Assembly (NCBI GenBank): GCA_028278645.1
Contig: JANQDZ010000076.1
Span: 1-64,000, forward strand
From: Longimicrobiales bacterium
Lineage (GTDB): Bacteria > Gemmatimonadota > Gemmatimonadetes > Longimicrobiales > Gaopeijiaceae
Direction of reading: 5' to 3'
Length of the DNA: 64,000 nt
A program made the position numbers and the translations under genes. The stretch's first letter is position 1; the number at the start of each line of letters is the position of its first letter. Below, piece after piece: positions 8,285 to 17,022 of this stretch. Under the pieces are notes generated by a model that had not been told where the DNA came from, searched no databases, and was given only the letters and a program-made list of their open reading frames with translations.

Positions 8285-9883
8285 CTACCTCTTCACCATC
8301 TCCAATTCATGGAACCAGAGATCGTCGTTGGGCACGTCGAGCTTCATCTCCCGGACGTCTCCCAACGGATCCAGCTCGAAGGTCGCGACCCCTTTCCCGA
8401 ACCACGCGAACTCCTTCCTCCAGTTGATGAGGAACGTGTCATGGTGTAAGTGAGTCAGGTCCGCCACCAGATCCGGGTTCGGGAGGAGGCGAAGGACGAG
8501 CCTGCCGCCCTCCTCGGCGACCGTGGCGTCACCGTACATGCTTCCCCCGTAACGGCCGGCATAGCCGTCCAATGACAACGAGGGGTTCGTTCCACCGGTT
8601 CTTTCGTTTTCGAATCGGTCCTGCCGGGCTTCAAAATCCCTCCTGGCCGACCGCCAACTCGCCAGGAGATTCCCGCTCCAATCACGGGTTTCCCCGCCCA
8701 GATAGGCGTCCAGAATGGTATTCGTGATGGCGGTGGTGATGCTGGTCATGGAGTTGGTGAAAACCGCCACGGCCAGGTCTTCTTCGGGAACCAGCACCAC
8801 TCTCGAAAACATCCCGTCGTATCCGCCGCCATGGCTCACGATGAGCCGACCCAGGTAGTCGTGCAGGCTCCACCCCAGCCCGTAACCCCGGAAGTGTGTC
8901 GAAGGGGTTAACTCTCGCGAGCCCGCTGAGACAGCCCGAGCCGTGTGAACGGTCCACATCTCCCAGGAGGATGCCTCCGAGAACAGGCGGACGTCCCCGG
9001 TCTCTCCGTGGCCCAGTTGAAGCTTGAGCCAGTCAGCCATATCGGCCACGCTGGAGATGATGCCTCCAGCGGCCGCCATGGCGTCCCAGTTGTACCAGTC
9101 GATGGGCTCGGTCCGGTCGATCCAGTTCTTGTGGGGCGTTGCGACGTTCTCACGTTGGGCCAGATCGTTGGTGGAGGTGTGGGTTCGGTCCATTCCAAGG
9201 GGATCTAGGATCCGGGCTTCGACGAAATCCTGCCACGACAGCCCGCTTACAGCCGCCACGACTTCTCCGGCCGCGATGAACATCAGGTTCGAATAGCCGT
9301 AAGAAGCTCGGAACGGCCCGGACTGGGGAACAAACCGAGTCCGCCTCACTACCTCCTCGGCCGTGTACCCGGTCCCATACCAGAGGAGATCACCGCTGTA
9401 CGTCCCCAACCCGCTGCGGTGCGAGAGGAGATCCCGGATACGCATCTCCTGGCTGACGTAGGGATCGTAGAGCTGGAAATAGGGAAGGTGTTTTCTGACC
9501 GGATCGTCCCAGGAGAGCTTTCCTTCCTCCACGAGCATAGCCAGGGCGGCCGCCGTGAAGGCCTTAGAGTTTGAGGCGATGGCAAATAGGGTGTTCTCGT
9601 CCACCGGTTCTCCGGAGCCCATCTCTCTTTCGCCATACCCCTTCAGGAGGACCGTCTCTCCATCCTTCACGACCAAAACGGCCAATCCGGGTACCGGCCA
9701 ATCCCTCTGGGCTCTGGTCACCATGGCGTCCAGCTCTTCCACATCCGGCGTCTGGGCCCAGAGGACCGAGACCTGCGCCCAGCCGGCACCCGATGCCGAA
9801 GCGAGCAGAAGGAGAGAAAGGACCAGGGCCAACCGTTTGGCCCCGAAATGCCCGGCCTGAACCTTCTTCCGCCGTCGTGTCAT
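8285..9883 (-). CDS. Secreted beta-lactamase-fold serine hydrolase (class C-like)
   Basis: A 532-residue exported enzyme of the AmpC/S12 family. The signal peptide occupies about residues 1-37. The S-x-x-K nucleophile motif is SNSK (104-107), the Tyr motif is YGYSN (Y-x-N type) and the third motif is HGGG before YDGM. A C-terminal beta-rich domain of about 130 residues (DUF3471-like) follows. Such enzymes are usually D-aminopeptidases, esterases or carboxypeptidases rather than true lactamases. Its start overlaps the aminotransferase stop by 4 bases (ATGA), so translation is coupled, and the APC permease lies further upstream. The context suggests processing of small peptides or amides. Confidence 0.9.
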   Translation of the reverse strand: MTRRRKKVQAGHFGAKRLALVLSLLLLASASGAGWAQVSVLWAQTPDVEELDAMVTRAQRDWPVPGLAVLVVKDGETVLLKGYGEREMGSGEPVDENTLFAIASNSKAFTAAALAMLVEEGKLSWDDPVRKHLPYFQLYDPYVSQEMRIRDLLSHRSGLGTYSGDLLWYGTGYTAEEVVRRTRFVPQSGPFRASYGYSNLMFIAAGEVVAAVSGLSWQDFVEARILDPLGMDRTHTSTNDLAQRENVATPHKNWIDRTEPIDWYNWDAMAAAGGIISSVADMADWLKLQLGHGETGDVRLFSEASSWEMWTVHTARAVSAGSRELTPSTHFRGYGLGWSLHDYLGRLIVSHGGGYDGMFSRVVLVPEEDLAVAVFTNSMTSITTAITNTILDAYLGGETRDWSGNLLASWRSARRDFEARQDRFENERTGGTNPSLSLDGYAGRYGGSMYGDATVAEEGGRLVLRLLPNPDLVADLTHLHHDTFLINWRKEFAWFGKGVATFELDPLGDVREMKLDVPNDDLWFHELEMVKR

Positions 9884-10989
9884 CCGTTGAGCTCCTTATC
9901 CAATGCTTCCCCCAACCGTTGGAGGCCTTCTCGCAGAATCTCCCGCTTCCCACCCAAAGCCACTCTGAAGTGGGAAGGCGCTTCAAAAAACCGGCCCGGG
10001 ACCACGCCTGTCTCGTAACTGGTCCTGAGCACCTCGACGAACGAACTCGTGTCGTCGAGCGCCCGAACCTTCGGAAACCCCACCGACCCGCCCTTTGGTT
10101 GGACCCAGTCGAGCTCGACCCGGCCTTCGATGAACTTGGTCAGCAGCTCGAAGTTCGGGTCCAAGATCGAGCGGGCGCGGGCTCTAAGGGCCGGAAGGTT
10201 CTCGAACGCCACCAGGGCCATCAACTCCGACGGGAAAACCCCCACACCGTCCACAAGGTCCCTGACCCTTCGGCACCCTTCCACGATCTCGGGCGATGCC
10301 AGAATCCACCCTGCCCTGAGACCCGAAAGCCCATAGGCTTTTGTGAGAGAACAGGTCGAGACGAAGGTCGGGGAAAGGGAGGCCGCCGGAGATGGTGGCT
10401 CTCCCGGAACAGAATCCAGGTAGACCTCGTCCACCAAAACCTTGGCTCCAACCCTCTCCGCGATCTCGCCAACCGCCAGAAGGCGGTCCTCCGAGGTGAG
10501 GGCTCCGGTGGGGTTGTGGAGGTTTGTAAGGATTATCAGGCGGGTTTTCGAGGTAAGGGTCCCGGAAACCCGTTCTGGATCGACCTGGAATCCGTCCGCA
10601 AAGACACGATCAAACCGACGGATCTTTGCCCCCAAAAACCGAGGGATCCCCAGAAGGGGATCATAAGCCGGCCGCTCGACCAGAACCTCGTCGCCGGACT
10701 CCAGCAAGGTCCCGCCCGCAAGGAAGTTTGCACCGGAAGCTCCTGTAGCCAGGGCAACGCGGTCTACCGGAAAGCCGTACCGCTGCCCAATGGCGTCCAG
10801 GAGAGGGGGGTACCCTTCTTCATGGAATGCATCCAGCTCCAACCGCTCCCTCACCCCGGGCAGATCCTCCACGGTGCAATGGAGGAGGTTGCTGCCCATG
10901 AGGTTGTACGGGATGGCCGGAGCATGTTTCATCCAGGCCACGTATGGGGTCCAAGCGCCACCCTCAACCATCGACCGATGAGCTTCCAT
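9880..10989 (-). CDS. PLP-dependent class I/II aminotransferase
   Basis: A 369-residue cytoplasmic enzyme of fold type I. Motifs are NLHNPTG (about 153-159), DEVY (about 182-185), and the PLP-lysine segment SLTKAYGLSGLRAGW (about 207-221). The family transfers amino groups between amino acids and 2-oxo acids; this subgroup resembles MocR-less aspartate/alanine-type aminotransferases, but the substrate is open. It overlaps the end of the upstream permease gene by 26 bases and the start of the downstream serine hydrolase by 4, so the three genes form one unit. Met at 10971 is an alternative start. Confidence 0.88.
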   Translation of the reverse strand: MEAHRSMVEGGAWTPYVAWMKHAPAIPYNLMGSNLLHCTVEDLPGVRERLELDAFHEEGYPPLLDAIGQRYGFPVDRVALATGASGANFLAGGTLLESGDEVLVERPAYDPLLGIPRFLGAKIRRFDRVFADGFQVDPERVSGTLTSKTRLIILTNLHNPTGALTSEDRLLAVGEIAERVGAKVLVDEVYLDSVPGEPPSPAASLSPTFVSTCSLTKAYGLSGLRAGWILASPEIVEGCRRVRDLVDGVGVFPSELMALVAFENLPALRARARSILDPNFELLTKFIEGRVELDWVQPKGGSVGFPKVRALDDTSSFVEVLRTSYETGVVPGRFFEAPSHFRVALGGKREILREGLQRLGEALDKELNG

Positions 10990-12391
10990 ATCGAGAATTC
11001 CAGAAGAGGAACGCGGGGACCCCGGTACCGAGGAGGAGAATACCGAGGATCGATCCCCGGAAATCCGTCACGACGCTACTCACGACGATATAAACAGCCA
11101 CAACCGTGAAGAGCCCCGGGACGATCGGATACCCGGGCGTCCGGAACGTTCCTTCTGGCCGGGCTGTAACCGGAATTCGCTTCCGGAAGACAAACAGGCT
11201 GGCTCCGGCCAACCCGAAGAAGATCCAGTCGGCGAACACGACATAATCCACCAGCTGGGCGTAGTCCTTCCAGAACACCAGGACCAGAGCCAGACCCGTC
11301 TGGAGGAAGATCGCTCTGGTGGGGGACCGGAACCGGGGGTGGAGGCGGGAGACGCTGGACAGGAATACGCCGTCTCTCGCCATGGCGTAGTACACCCGGG
11401 TGGGTGCCAGCATGGTCAGATTCAAGAACCCGAAGGTGGACACGGAGATCGTCAAAGCCAGGAACTTGTCCCCAACCTGCCCCATGGTCACCCGGGCCGC
11501 ATCGGCAGCCGGGGTCAGCGTTCCAGCCAACCCCCCGTGCCCCAAAGTCCTGAGATAGACCCAGTTCACAAGGACATAAACGACAACCACCACCGCCGTG
11601 CCCAGAACCAAGCTCCTAGGCAAGTTCCTCTTGGGTTTTTTGACCTCCTCCGCCACGTAGTTGACGTTCTGCCAGCCCCCGAATGAGAACATGACCGGGA
11701 CCAGTGCAGCCCCCATGGCAAAGATGGCTAGATGAAAGCCGCCGCCGGTGGACGCCCCATCCATCGCAGTCCCTGCCGCCGTGTCCACGACTCCGCCCGC
11801 CCCCAAGAGGCCATCGCCCGGGCCCAAGAGGCCATCGCCCGGGCCAACCGGCATGAGCAGCCCGAAGCCGATGAGTAGGGCCAAAGCCAGGACCTTCAGC
11901 ACCACCAGGATGTTCAGGACCCGGCTCCCCGGTTTGATCCCCAGGGCGTTTATTCCCCCCACCACCACGATCGCCGCCACCGCCAGCGGGAGGGCGTTCA
12001 CCCCCTCTCTGCCGATCAACCTCAGCGTGTACTCGGCAAAGGTGATGGACACGGCTGCGATTGCGCCGGTCTCGATCATGAAGAGCAGCGCCCAGCCATA
12101 GAGGAAGCCGAGTAGGGGGTGGAAGGCCTCCCGAAGATAAGCGTAGTGGCCCCCGGCTTTGGGGTGGACGACGCCCAACTCGGCAAAGGTGAGCGCCCCC
12201 GCCATGGCCACCAGCCCACCGACGATCCAAGCCGCCAAAACCCAGCCCGGAGAATCGAGCCTTTGCGCGACGATATATGGATTGATGAAGATCCCAGCCC
12301 CGATGATGCCACCCACCACCACCATCGTGGCGTCGAACAGCCCAAGGGCGCGGTGGAGTCCTGCTTCTTCTCCGCATGTGGGGTTTTTCAG
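10964..12391 (-). CDS. APC-superfamily amino-acid permease
   Basis: Inner-membrane amino-acid transporter of about 475 residues with 12 predicted helices. Helix 1 carries GGIIGAGIF, the unwound substrate-binding segment of the APC/LAT family. The frame is open to 12538, but that extension overlaps the upstream 97-residue gene and is not hydrophobic. No ATG lies between 12538 and the Met in helix 1, so a non-ATG start (CTG near 12391) is my best guess; the exact start is uncertain. A tandem 21-bp duplication gives GPGDGLLGPGDGLL in a loop. The first gene of a unit with the aminotransferase and serine hydrolase. Confidence 0.82.
   Translation of the reverse strand: MKNPTCGEEAGLHRALGLFDATMVVVGGIIGAGIFINPYIVAQRLDSPGWVLAAWIVGGLVAMAGALTFAELGVVHPKAGGHYAYLREAFHPLLGFLYGWALLFMIETGAIAAVSITFAEYTLRLIGREGVNALPLAVAAIVVVGGINALGIKPGSRVLNILVVLKVLALALLIGFGLLMPVGPGDGLLGPGDGLLGAGGVVDTAAGTAMDGASTGGGFHLAIFAMGAALVPVMFSFGGWQNVNYVAEEVKKPKRNLPRSLVLGTAVVVVVYVLVNWVYLRTLGHGGLAGTLTPAADAARVTMGQVGDKFLALTISVSTFGFLNLTMLAPTRVYYAMARDGVFLSSVSRLHPRFRSPTRAIFLQTGLALVLVFWKDYAQLVDYVVFADWIFFGLAGASLFVFRKRIPVTARPEGTFRTPGYPIVPGLFTVVAVYIVVSSVVTDFRGSILGILLLGTGVPAFLFWNSRYGSSSVDG
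11802..11843. repeat. Perfect 21-bp tandem duplication inside the permease gene
   Basis: The unit CCCAAGAGGCCATCGCCCGGG occurs at 11802-11822 and again at 11823-11843. It is in frame and encodes a repeated GPGDGLL-type heptapeptide in a loop of the APC permease, so it lengthens a loop without breaking the gene. Confidence 0.9.
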
Positions 12392-12479
12392 CTGACGTTC
12401 TCCAGCTCGGCGATCGAAAGGTCGCAGTCGACCAACCGATCGTAGAGTCCCTCGAGTCCCGGGGAAAGTAGGGAGAGGG

Positions 12480-12773
12480 TCAACCGATCCTGACCAACCG
12501 CTGCGGGCGGGCACCCTCGATGCGGGCCACCAGACCACGGGCCTCCAGGTCCAACTTCACCGTCGTCGTATACCAGGAAACCGATCCCAGATTGGCCAGA
12601 TCCTCCGGACTCAGAACGGAACGGACTTCACCTGGCAGTGACTTGAAGGGGAGGCCGGGCTCGTTTTCCGGAACCACCTGCAGAATCGCGGCTTTCACAG
12701 CTTCATACTTCCAGCGCTCGATCCTGACGCCTGCCTTTTCGGGATCGGGGTGTATGGCTTCGATCCTATCCAC
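12480..12773 (-). CDS. DUF6958-like small conserved protein
   Basis: A 97-residue protein beginning at a GTG at 12773. The sequence AAGGAGG stands 5 bases before that GTG, which decides the start over the longer frame reaching 12872. The protein has the pattern ...IHPDPEK..VRI.R.KY..V..AIL..., then SVSWYTTTVKLDLEARG and a basic end ARPQRL. The family is conserved and uncharacterised; the C-terminal half could form a winged helix, which is inference. It lies 88 bases upstream of the proposed permease start. Confidence 0.68.
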   Translation of the reverse strand: MDRIEAIHPDPEKAGVRIERWKYEAVKAAILQVVPENEPGLPFKSLPGEVRSVLSPEDLANLGSVSWYTTTVKLDLEARGLVARIEGARPQRLVRIG

Positions 12774-12892
12774 CTCGCCCTCCTTCCTCGGGAACCCAAC
12801 GGGCTGGCGGGGGTTCTGACCTCTCACCCGCCTTTTGGGAAAAACCTTATGGATGAAGGACTTCCTACACACCTAGCCAGTGGAGGTTCGAC

Positions 12893-13279
12893 GTGAGCGA
12901 ATCCAAGAGCATTGGATCCATAGCCTGGACCGACCTGTCCGTCCCGGACGCCGGGGAGCTCAAGGAGTTCTACAAACAGGTGGTAGGGTGGGATTCCGGC
13001 TCGGTCTCCATGGGTGACTACGACGACTTCACCATGATCCCCCCAGGTACCGACACCCCGGCGGCTGGGATTTGCCACGCCAAGGGTGTCAACGCCGATC
13101 TTCCCCCCGTGTGGCTCATCTACATCGTGGTGGCGAACCTGGAAGAGAGCCTGGCCGCGTGCACCGCCGGCGGCGGAGAAGTGTTGGTGGGGCCGAAGGG
13201 GATGGGCCCAGGGTCATCCTACGCCGTCATCCGTGACCCGGCTGGCGCGGTCTCAGCTCTCTATCAGGTGGGCAGCTAG
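12893..13279 (+). CDS. Single-domain VOC protein
   Basis: A 128-residue glyoxalase-fold protein. The first strand (IAWTDLSVPD, about 9-18), the L-x-x-FY-K-x-V-x-GW motif (about 22-33) and the closing DPAGA (about 113-117) place it in the same VOC branch as the two-domain protein at 6121. The start is GTG at 12893, supported by TGGAGG about 6 bases upstream. Its 3' end overlaps the convergent membrane-protein gene by 27 bases. Substrate unknown. Confidence 0.82.
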   Translation: MSESKSIGSIAWTDLSVPDAGELKEFYKQVVGWDSGSVSMGDYDDFTMIPPGTDTPAAGICHAKGVNADLPPVWLIYIVVANLEESLAACTAGGGEVLVGPKGMGPGSSYAVIRDPAGAVSALYQVGS

Positions 13280-14164
13280 AGCCGGAAGGTCCTGGCCACT
13301 CACATCGACGGCCTGGACCCCCTCCACCTGGCTGTAGTCCAACTCACTCCCCCGGAGGCTGTGGGGGATCAGATAAACGGCCATCATCACTGCTGCTGCA
13401 GCGAGGATCGATCCCCTGCCGACCCAGTCATCCTCGGACTTCCGACGGGACAGGATCACAACCACCCCCACCCAGACGATCCACATGATGAGGGTTTTGT
13501 TGTCCGTCAGATCGTATCCGAAAGGCCACCCCGTCCAGAAGGCTCCGAACGCATATTTCTGCACAATGGGGCCCAGGATCATCCCCCCGACAGTCATGAG
13601 CCCCAGGGTCGTCCAGACCAAGCGCTTGAGGCCCGTCGGATGGACAGCCGCGCCCAGAGCGGTGCGAACTCCAACCAGAAGCCCAATGAACATGCAGATG
13701 ATATGCGGGACCAGAAAACCGAGGGGTACGGGGTCTTTGTATCTGAGGATGAGGGTCTCTTCCTCGGGAATCCTCGTGGTTCCCTCCGCGGACTCCAACA
13801 CCACGTAGTACTCCAGCTTCCCTGCGGCCGGTTGGACCGGAAGGACCGCTTGAAGATCTCCGGCCACCGATTCCATGGGGATCGGCGAGAACGGGTCATT
13901 GGTGGGATACCGTTTGAAAAAAACCGTCCCGGTGAGGTCCGATCCCGGATCCGGGACCAGGATCGGAGCACCAGCATCGGTATTCCCACTCCGAAGGAGC
14001 TCGAAAGGATACTCCACGCCACCTGACTCGAAGGATCCTTTGAACTCCTTGGTCGGCCCGGTACGTTCCTGGTATTCGGCAGCGTAGAACATGATTCCCA
14101 CCGCCGCGGCCCAGAGGACCCAGGGCACCCATCCCCGCTTGGGGCTTTGCTCGCCGTTTGACAT
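13253..14164 (-). CDS. Multi-helix membrane protein, unknown function
   Basis: About 303 residues from the Met at 14164; earlier in-frame starts reach 14200. One N-terminal transmembrane helix (about 13-28) is followed by a roughly 120-residue beta-rich extracytoplasmic domain, then five helices (about 155-175, 187-208, 225-245, 256-275) and a soluble C-terminus. I do not recognise the family. The arrangement of an outside domain between an anchor and a helical bundle suggests a sensor or assembly protein rather than an enzyme. Divergent from the class V enzyme at 14266. Confidence 0.6.
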   Translation of the reverse strand: MSNGEQSPKRGWVPWVLWAAAVGIMFYAAEYQERTGPTKEFKGSFESGGVEYPFELLRSGNTDAGAPILVPDPGSDLTGTVFFKRYPTNDPFSPIPMESVAGDLQAVLPVQPAAGKLEYYVVLESAEGTTRIPEEETLILRYKDPVPLGFLVPHIICMFIGLLVGVRTALGAAVHPTGLKRLVWTTLGLMTVGGMILGPIVQKYAFGAFWTGWPFGYDLTDNKTLIMWIVWVGVVVILSRRKSEDDWVGRGSILAAAAVMMAVYLIPHSLRGSELDYSQVEGVQAVDVSGQDLPALAAHLIES

Positions 14165-14265
14165 AACCCGTAGAATGTCCACTTCAGGAATCTGCATCAA
14201 CCCCGAACTGGGAGCCTGAGTGCTCCGCCTCCCCGGCCCTCAGGCTGGAGAACAAAGAGAACCCC

Positions 14266-15501
14266 ATGGCCTTGGCCGCGACAACCGATATCCGGAGCCA
14301 CTTCCCAGCCCTCAAACGCACCCATGGTGCCTTCCCCGTGGCCTACTTCGACGGACCCGGCGGTACCCAGGTTCCCAGCTCGGTCCCCATCGCAATGGCC
14401 GACTATCTCTACCACAGGAACTCCAATGCCCGATGGCCGTTTCCAACGAGTGCGGAAACTGATCGGATCAGACACCAGGCAAGGGAGGCCATGGCCGATT
14501 TTCTTGGGGGGAAGGCCGAGGAGGTTGTCTTCGGCGCCAACATGACGACCCTCACCTACCACCTCTCGAGGGCTCTCGGAGCCGAGATGGAACCGGATGA
14601 CGAGGTCGTGGTGACGGAGTTGGATCATCACGGGAATGTGGATCCTTGGAAGGCGCTGGAGACCGAACGCGGAGTCCGGGTGAAGACCCTTCCCATGATC
14701 CCGGAGGCAGGGACCCTGGACCTGGAACGGTTCCCCGACCTTCTGAACAAAAAGACGCGGCTGGTTGCCTTGGGGGCCGCTTCCAACATCCTGGGGACCT
14801 TGACCGACATCCCCCCTCTGGCCCGAATGGCCAAGGAGGTCGGCGCGAAGGTCTTCGTCGACGCTGTGCACCTCGCACCCCATCGCCGGATACGGGTAGA
14901 AGAGATGGGATGCGACTATCTGGCCTGCTCGCCCTACAAGTTCTATGGCCCCCACATGGGTGTGCTCTGGATCAAAGGGGAGCTCCTCGAGACCATGCCC
15001 GTCCCGAAAGTCGCTCCTGCGCCGAAGACAGGGCCGGGGCGTTTCGAATCCGGCACCATCAACTCCGAGGGGATGGCAGGAACCACCGCTGCGGTCGAGT
15101 TCCTCTGCACCCTCTCCGGCTTGGAATCAGGAACCCGCCCGGAGAAGCTGGACGCCGTCTTCGCAGAACTGCCGGAGCGGGAAGGAGCCCTTCTGGAAAG
15201 GCTCTGGGTCGGCCTGGCCGACCAGCCAGGTGTTCGCCTTTTTGGACCCCCACCCACGGAAGACCGGGCACCTACTCTCTCGTTCGTCGTTGACGGGCTA
15301 CCAGCCAGGGAGGTCTCGGCGAGGCTGGCTGATGAATCGGGTGTCTTCCTTTCCCATGGCGACTTCTACGCAGCTACGGTGGTTGACCGGCTCGGGCTCC
15401 GACCCCACGGGATGGTAAGGGCCGGTGTGAGCATCTACACCACCGAGGAGGAGGTGGACCGAGTAGTGGAGGGAGTCGGGAAGATTTCCTCTGGAGGCTG
15501 A
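14266..15501 (+). CDS. Cysteine-desulfurase-like PLP enzyme, VC1184 type
   Basis: A 411-residue fold-type-I PLP enzyme of the class V aminotransferase family. The N-terminal YFDGPGGTQVP (about 27-37), DHHGNVDPW (about 123-131), DAVHLAPH (about 203-210) and the PLP-lysine segment SPYKFYGPHMG (about 222-232) match the VC1184 (TIGR01976) subgroup of cysteine-desulfurase-like proteins. The family's true substrate is not settled; the lack of the usual mobile Cys loop argues against a classical IscS/SufS role. It ends 2 bases before the stop of the convergent sulfatase gene. Confidence 0.87.
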   Translation: MALAATTDIRSHFPALKRTHGAFPVAYFDGPGGTQVPSSVPIAMADYLYHRNSNARWPFPTSAETDRIRHQAREAMADFLGGKAEEVVFGANMTTLTYHLSRALGAEMEPDDEVVVTELDHHGNVDPWKALETERGVRVKTLPMIPEAGTLDLERFPDLLNKKTRLVALGAASNILGTLTDIPPLARMAKEVGAKVFVDAVHLAPHRRIRVEEMGCDYLACSPYKFYGPHMGVLWIKGELLETMPVPKVAPAPKTGPGRFESGTINSEGMAGTTAAVEFLCTLSGLESGTRPEKLDAVFAELPEREGALLERLWVGLADQPGVRLFGPPPTEDRAPTLSFVVDGLPAREVSARLADESGVFLSHGDFYAATVVDRLGLRPHGMVRAGVSIYTTEEEVDRVVEGVGKISSGG

Positions 15502-15503
15502 GC

Positions 15504-16985
15504 TCAGCCGCGGATGAGAGGAAAAAGCACCGAGGCGGTCCTGGCATTCGCCATGATTTCGGTGATACGGGCCACGACCTCAGGGTGGCCCCGGGCGACG
15601 TCGGAGGATTCGGACCTGTCGGCATCCAGATCGTAAAGCTCGAACTGCCCGTCGGACGCCCGTCGATAGGCCTTCCATCTTCCGAGACGAACCGCCTGAC
15701 GCCCCTGGAATTCCCAGTAGAGATAGTCCCTTTCGGCCTGATCGCCGGTCCTTCCTTCGAGGGTCGGAAGGATGGATACACCGTCTGTGATAACGGGCAA
15801 GGCCTGTCCGGTAAGTTCGGCGAAGGTCGGGAGGAAATCCCAGAAGGCCGATGGCAGCTCCGATGTGGATCCGGCAGGAATCCGCCCGGGCCATCGAGCC
15901 ACCAGCGGCACTCGGATGCCGCCCTCGTACAGCTCGGTCTTCAAGCCACGGAGTCCGGCGGCGCTTCCGAAGAATTCCGAATCGGTCCCCCCGTTGAACG
16001 TCGGCCCGTTGTCAGACGTGAATAGGACGAGGGTGTTCTCGGCCAGACCCAGCTCGTCCAGGAGATCGAGAATGGATCCGATCTCTCTGTCCATCCGGGT
16101 AACCATGGCTGCGTAGGCCGCTCTGGGTTTTTGGTGAGGCGTGTACCCCCGGTCTCCCACGTACGGCGTTTCCGGGAAGGCTTGAGCGTACTCGTCCACC
16201 GAATCTTCGGGCACCTGCAGAGCCGCGTGAGGAACCGGGAAAGGCAGGTAAAGAAAAAACGGTTCGCGGGCGTGGTCCCGTATGAACCCCCTGGCCTCCT
16301 CGGCCATGTGATCCATGGAGTAGTCCCTGCCTGAGTAGGGTGCATAGCTCGCAGGATCATCCGGATCGGCGCCCTCTGGCAGGCGCTGGTGAGGATAGAA
16401 GTACTCGTTCCCTTCCAGCAGGTCTTTCTCCTCGTTTCGCCACAGGTGGGTCGGATAGTAGTTATGGGCAACCCTCTGACAGAGGTAACCGTACCAGTGA
16501 TCAAAACCCTGCCGGTTCGGGGCTCCCGAGCTTCCTGGCCCCCCCAGACCCCACTTCCCGATTGCTCCGGTGACGTAGCCCGCGTTTTGAAAGAGGGTAC
16601 CGAGCGTGTATGTCCCCTCGAGAAGGGGCCGTTGCCCCTCCAGATCGGGATCATGCCACACGTCGCCCCGCTCGTTCATCTCGTCGTTGTCACGGATGTA
16701 CGCGTGGCCGGTGTGAAGGCCGGTCAGAAGGACGCATCGGGAAGGAGCGCAGACCGGGCTCCCGGAATAGTGCTGTGTGAACCGCATCCCTTCGTTGGCG
16801 ATCCGGTCGATCGATGGAGTGCGGATCTTGGCCTGGCCGTACACGCCCACCTCCCCGTAGCCCAGATCGTCGGCCATGATGAAGACTACGTTGGGCGGCG
16901 CCGAAGATGCGCACCCTTCCATGGAGCCAACGGTGAGGGCAGCGGCACCGAGACCCATTACGCGAACGAAGTCCCTCCGGTCCAT
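15504..16985 (-). CDS. Tat-exported sulfatase (arylsulfatase family)
   Basis: A 493-residue sulfate-ester hydrolase. The Met at 16985 gives a twin-arginine signal (MDRRDFV) followed by a hydrophobic stretch and a lipobox-like MEGC, so it may be a Tat lipoprotein. The metal site starts with MADDLGYGE (about 36-44); the active-site C-x-P-x-R is VCAPSR (Cys near 79), followed by LLTG. The Cys must be converted to formylglycine by a separate maturase, none of which is in the window. GAIGKWGLGG and FTSDNG are further sulfatase motifs. The upstream propeller gene ends 37 bases before its start. Confidence 0.9.
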   Translation of the reverse strand: MDRRDFVRVMGLGAAALTVGSMEGCASSAPPNVVFIMADDLGYGEVGVYGQAKIRTPSIDRIANEGMRFTQHYSGSPVCAPSRCVLLTGLHTGHAYIRDNDEMNERGDVWHDPDLEGQRPLLEGTYTLGTLFQNAGYVTGAIGKWGLGGPGSSGAPNRQGFDHWYGYLCQRVAHNYYPTHLWRNEEKDLLEGNEYFYPHQRLPEGADPDDPASYAPYSGRDYSMDHMAEEARGFIRDHAREPFFLYLPFPVPHAALQVPEDSVDEYAQAFPETPYVGDRGYTPHQKPRAAYAAMVTRMDREIGSILDLLDELGLAENTLVLFTSDNGPTFNGGTDSEFFGSAAGLRGLKTELYEGGIRVPLVARWPGRIPAGSTSELPSAFWDFLPTFAELTGQALPVITDGVSILPTLEGRTGDQAERDYLYWEFQGRQAVRLGRWKAYRRASDGQFELYDLDADRSESSDVARGHPEVVARITEIMANARTASVLFPLIRG

Positions 16986-17022
16986 GGCATCCCTCGGCTT
17001 CGAACCAGATTTTTCGGGCAGA

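Noticed and set aside
9571-11109. Plus-strand open frame of 512 codons
   Set aside because: It is antisense to the serine hydrolase, the aminotransferase and part of the permease. Those have catalytic motifs; this frame has none.
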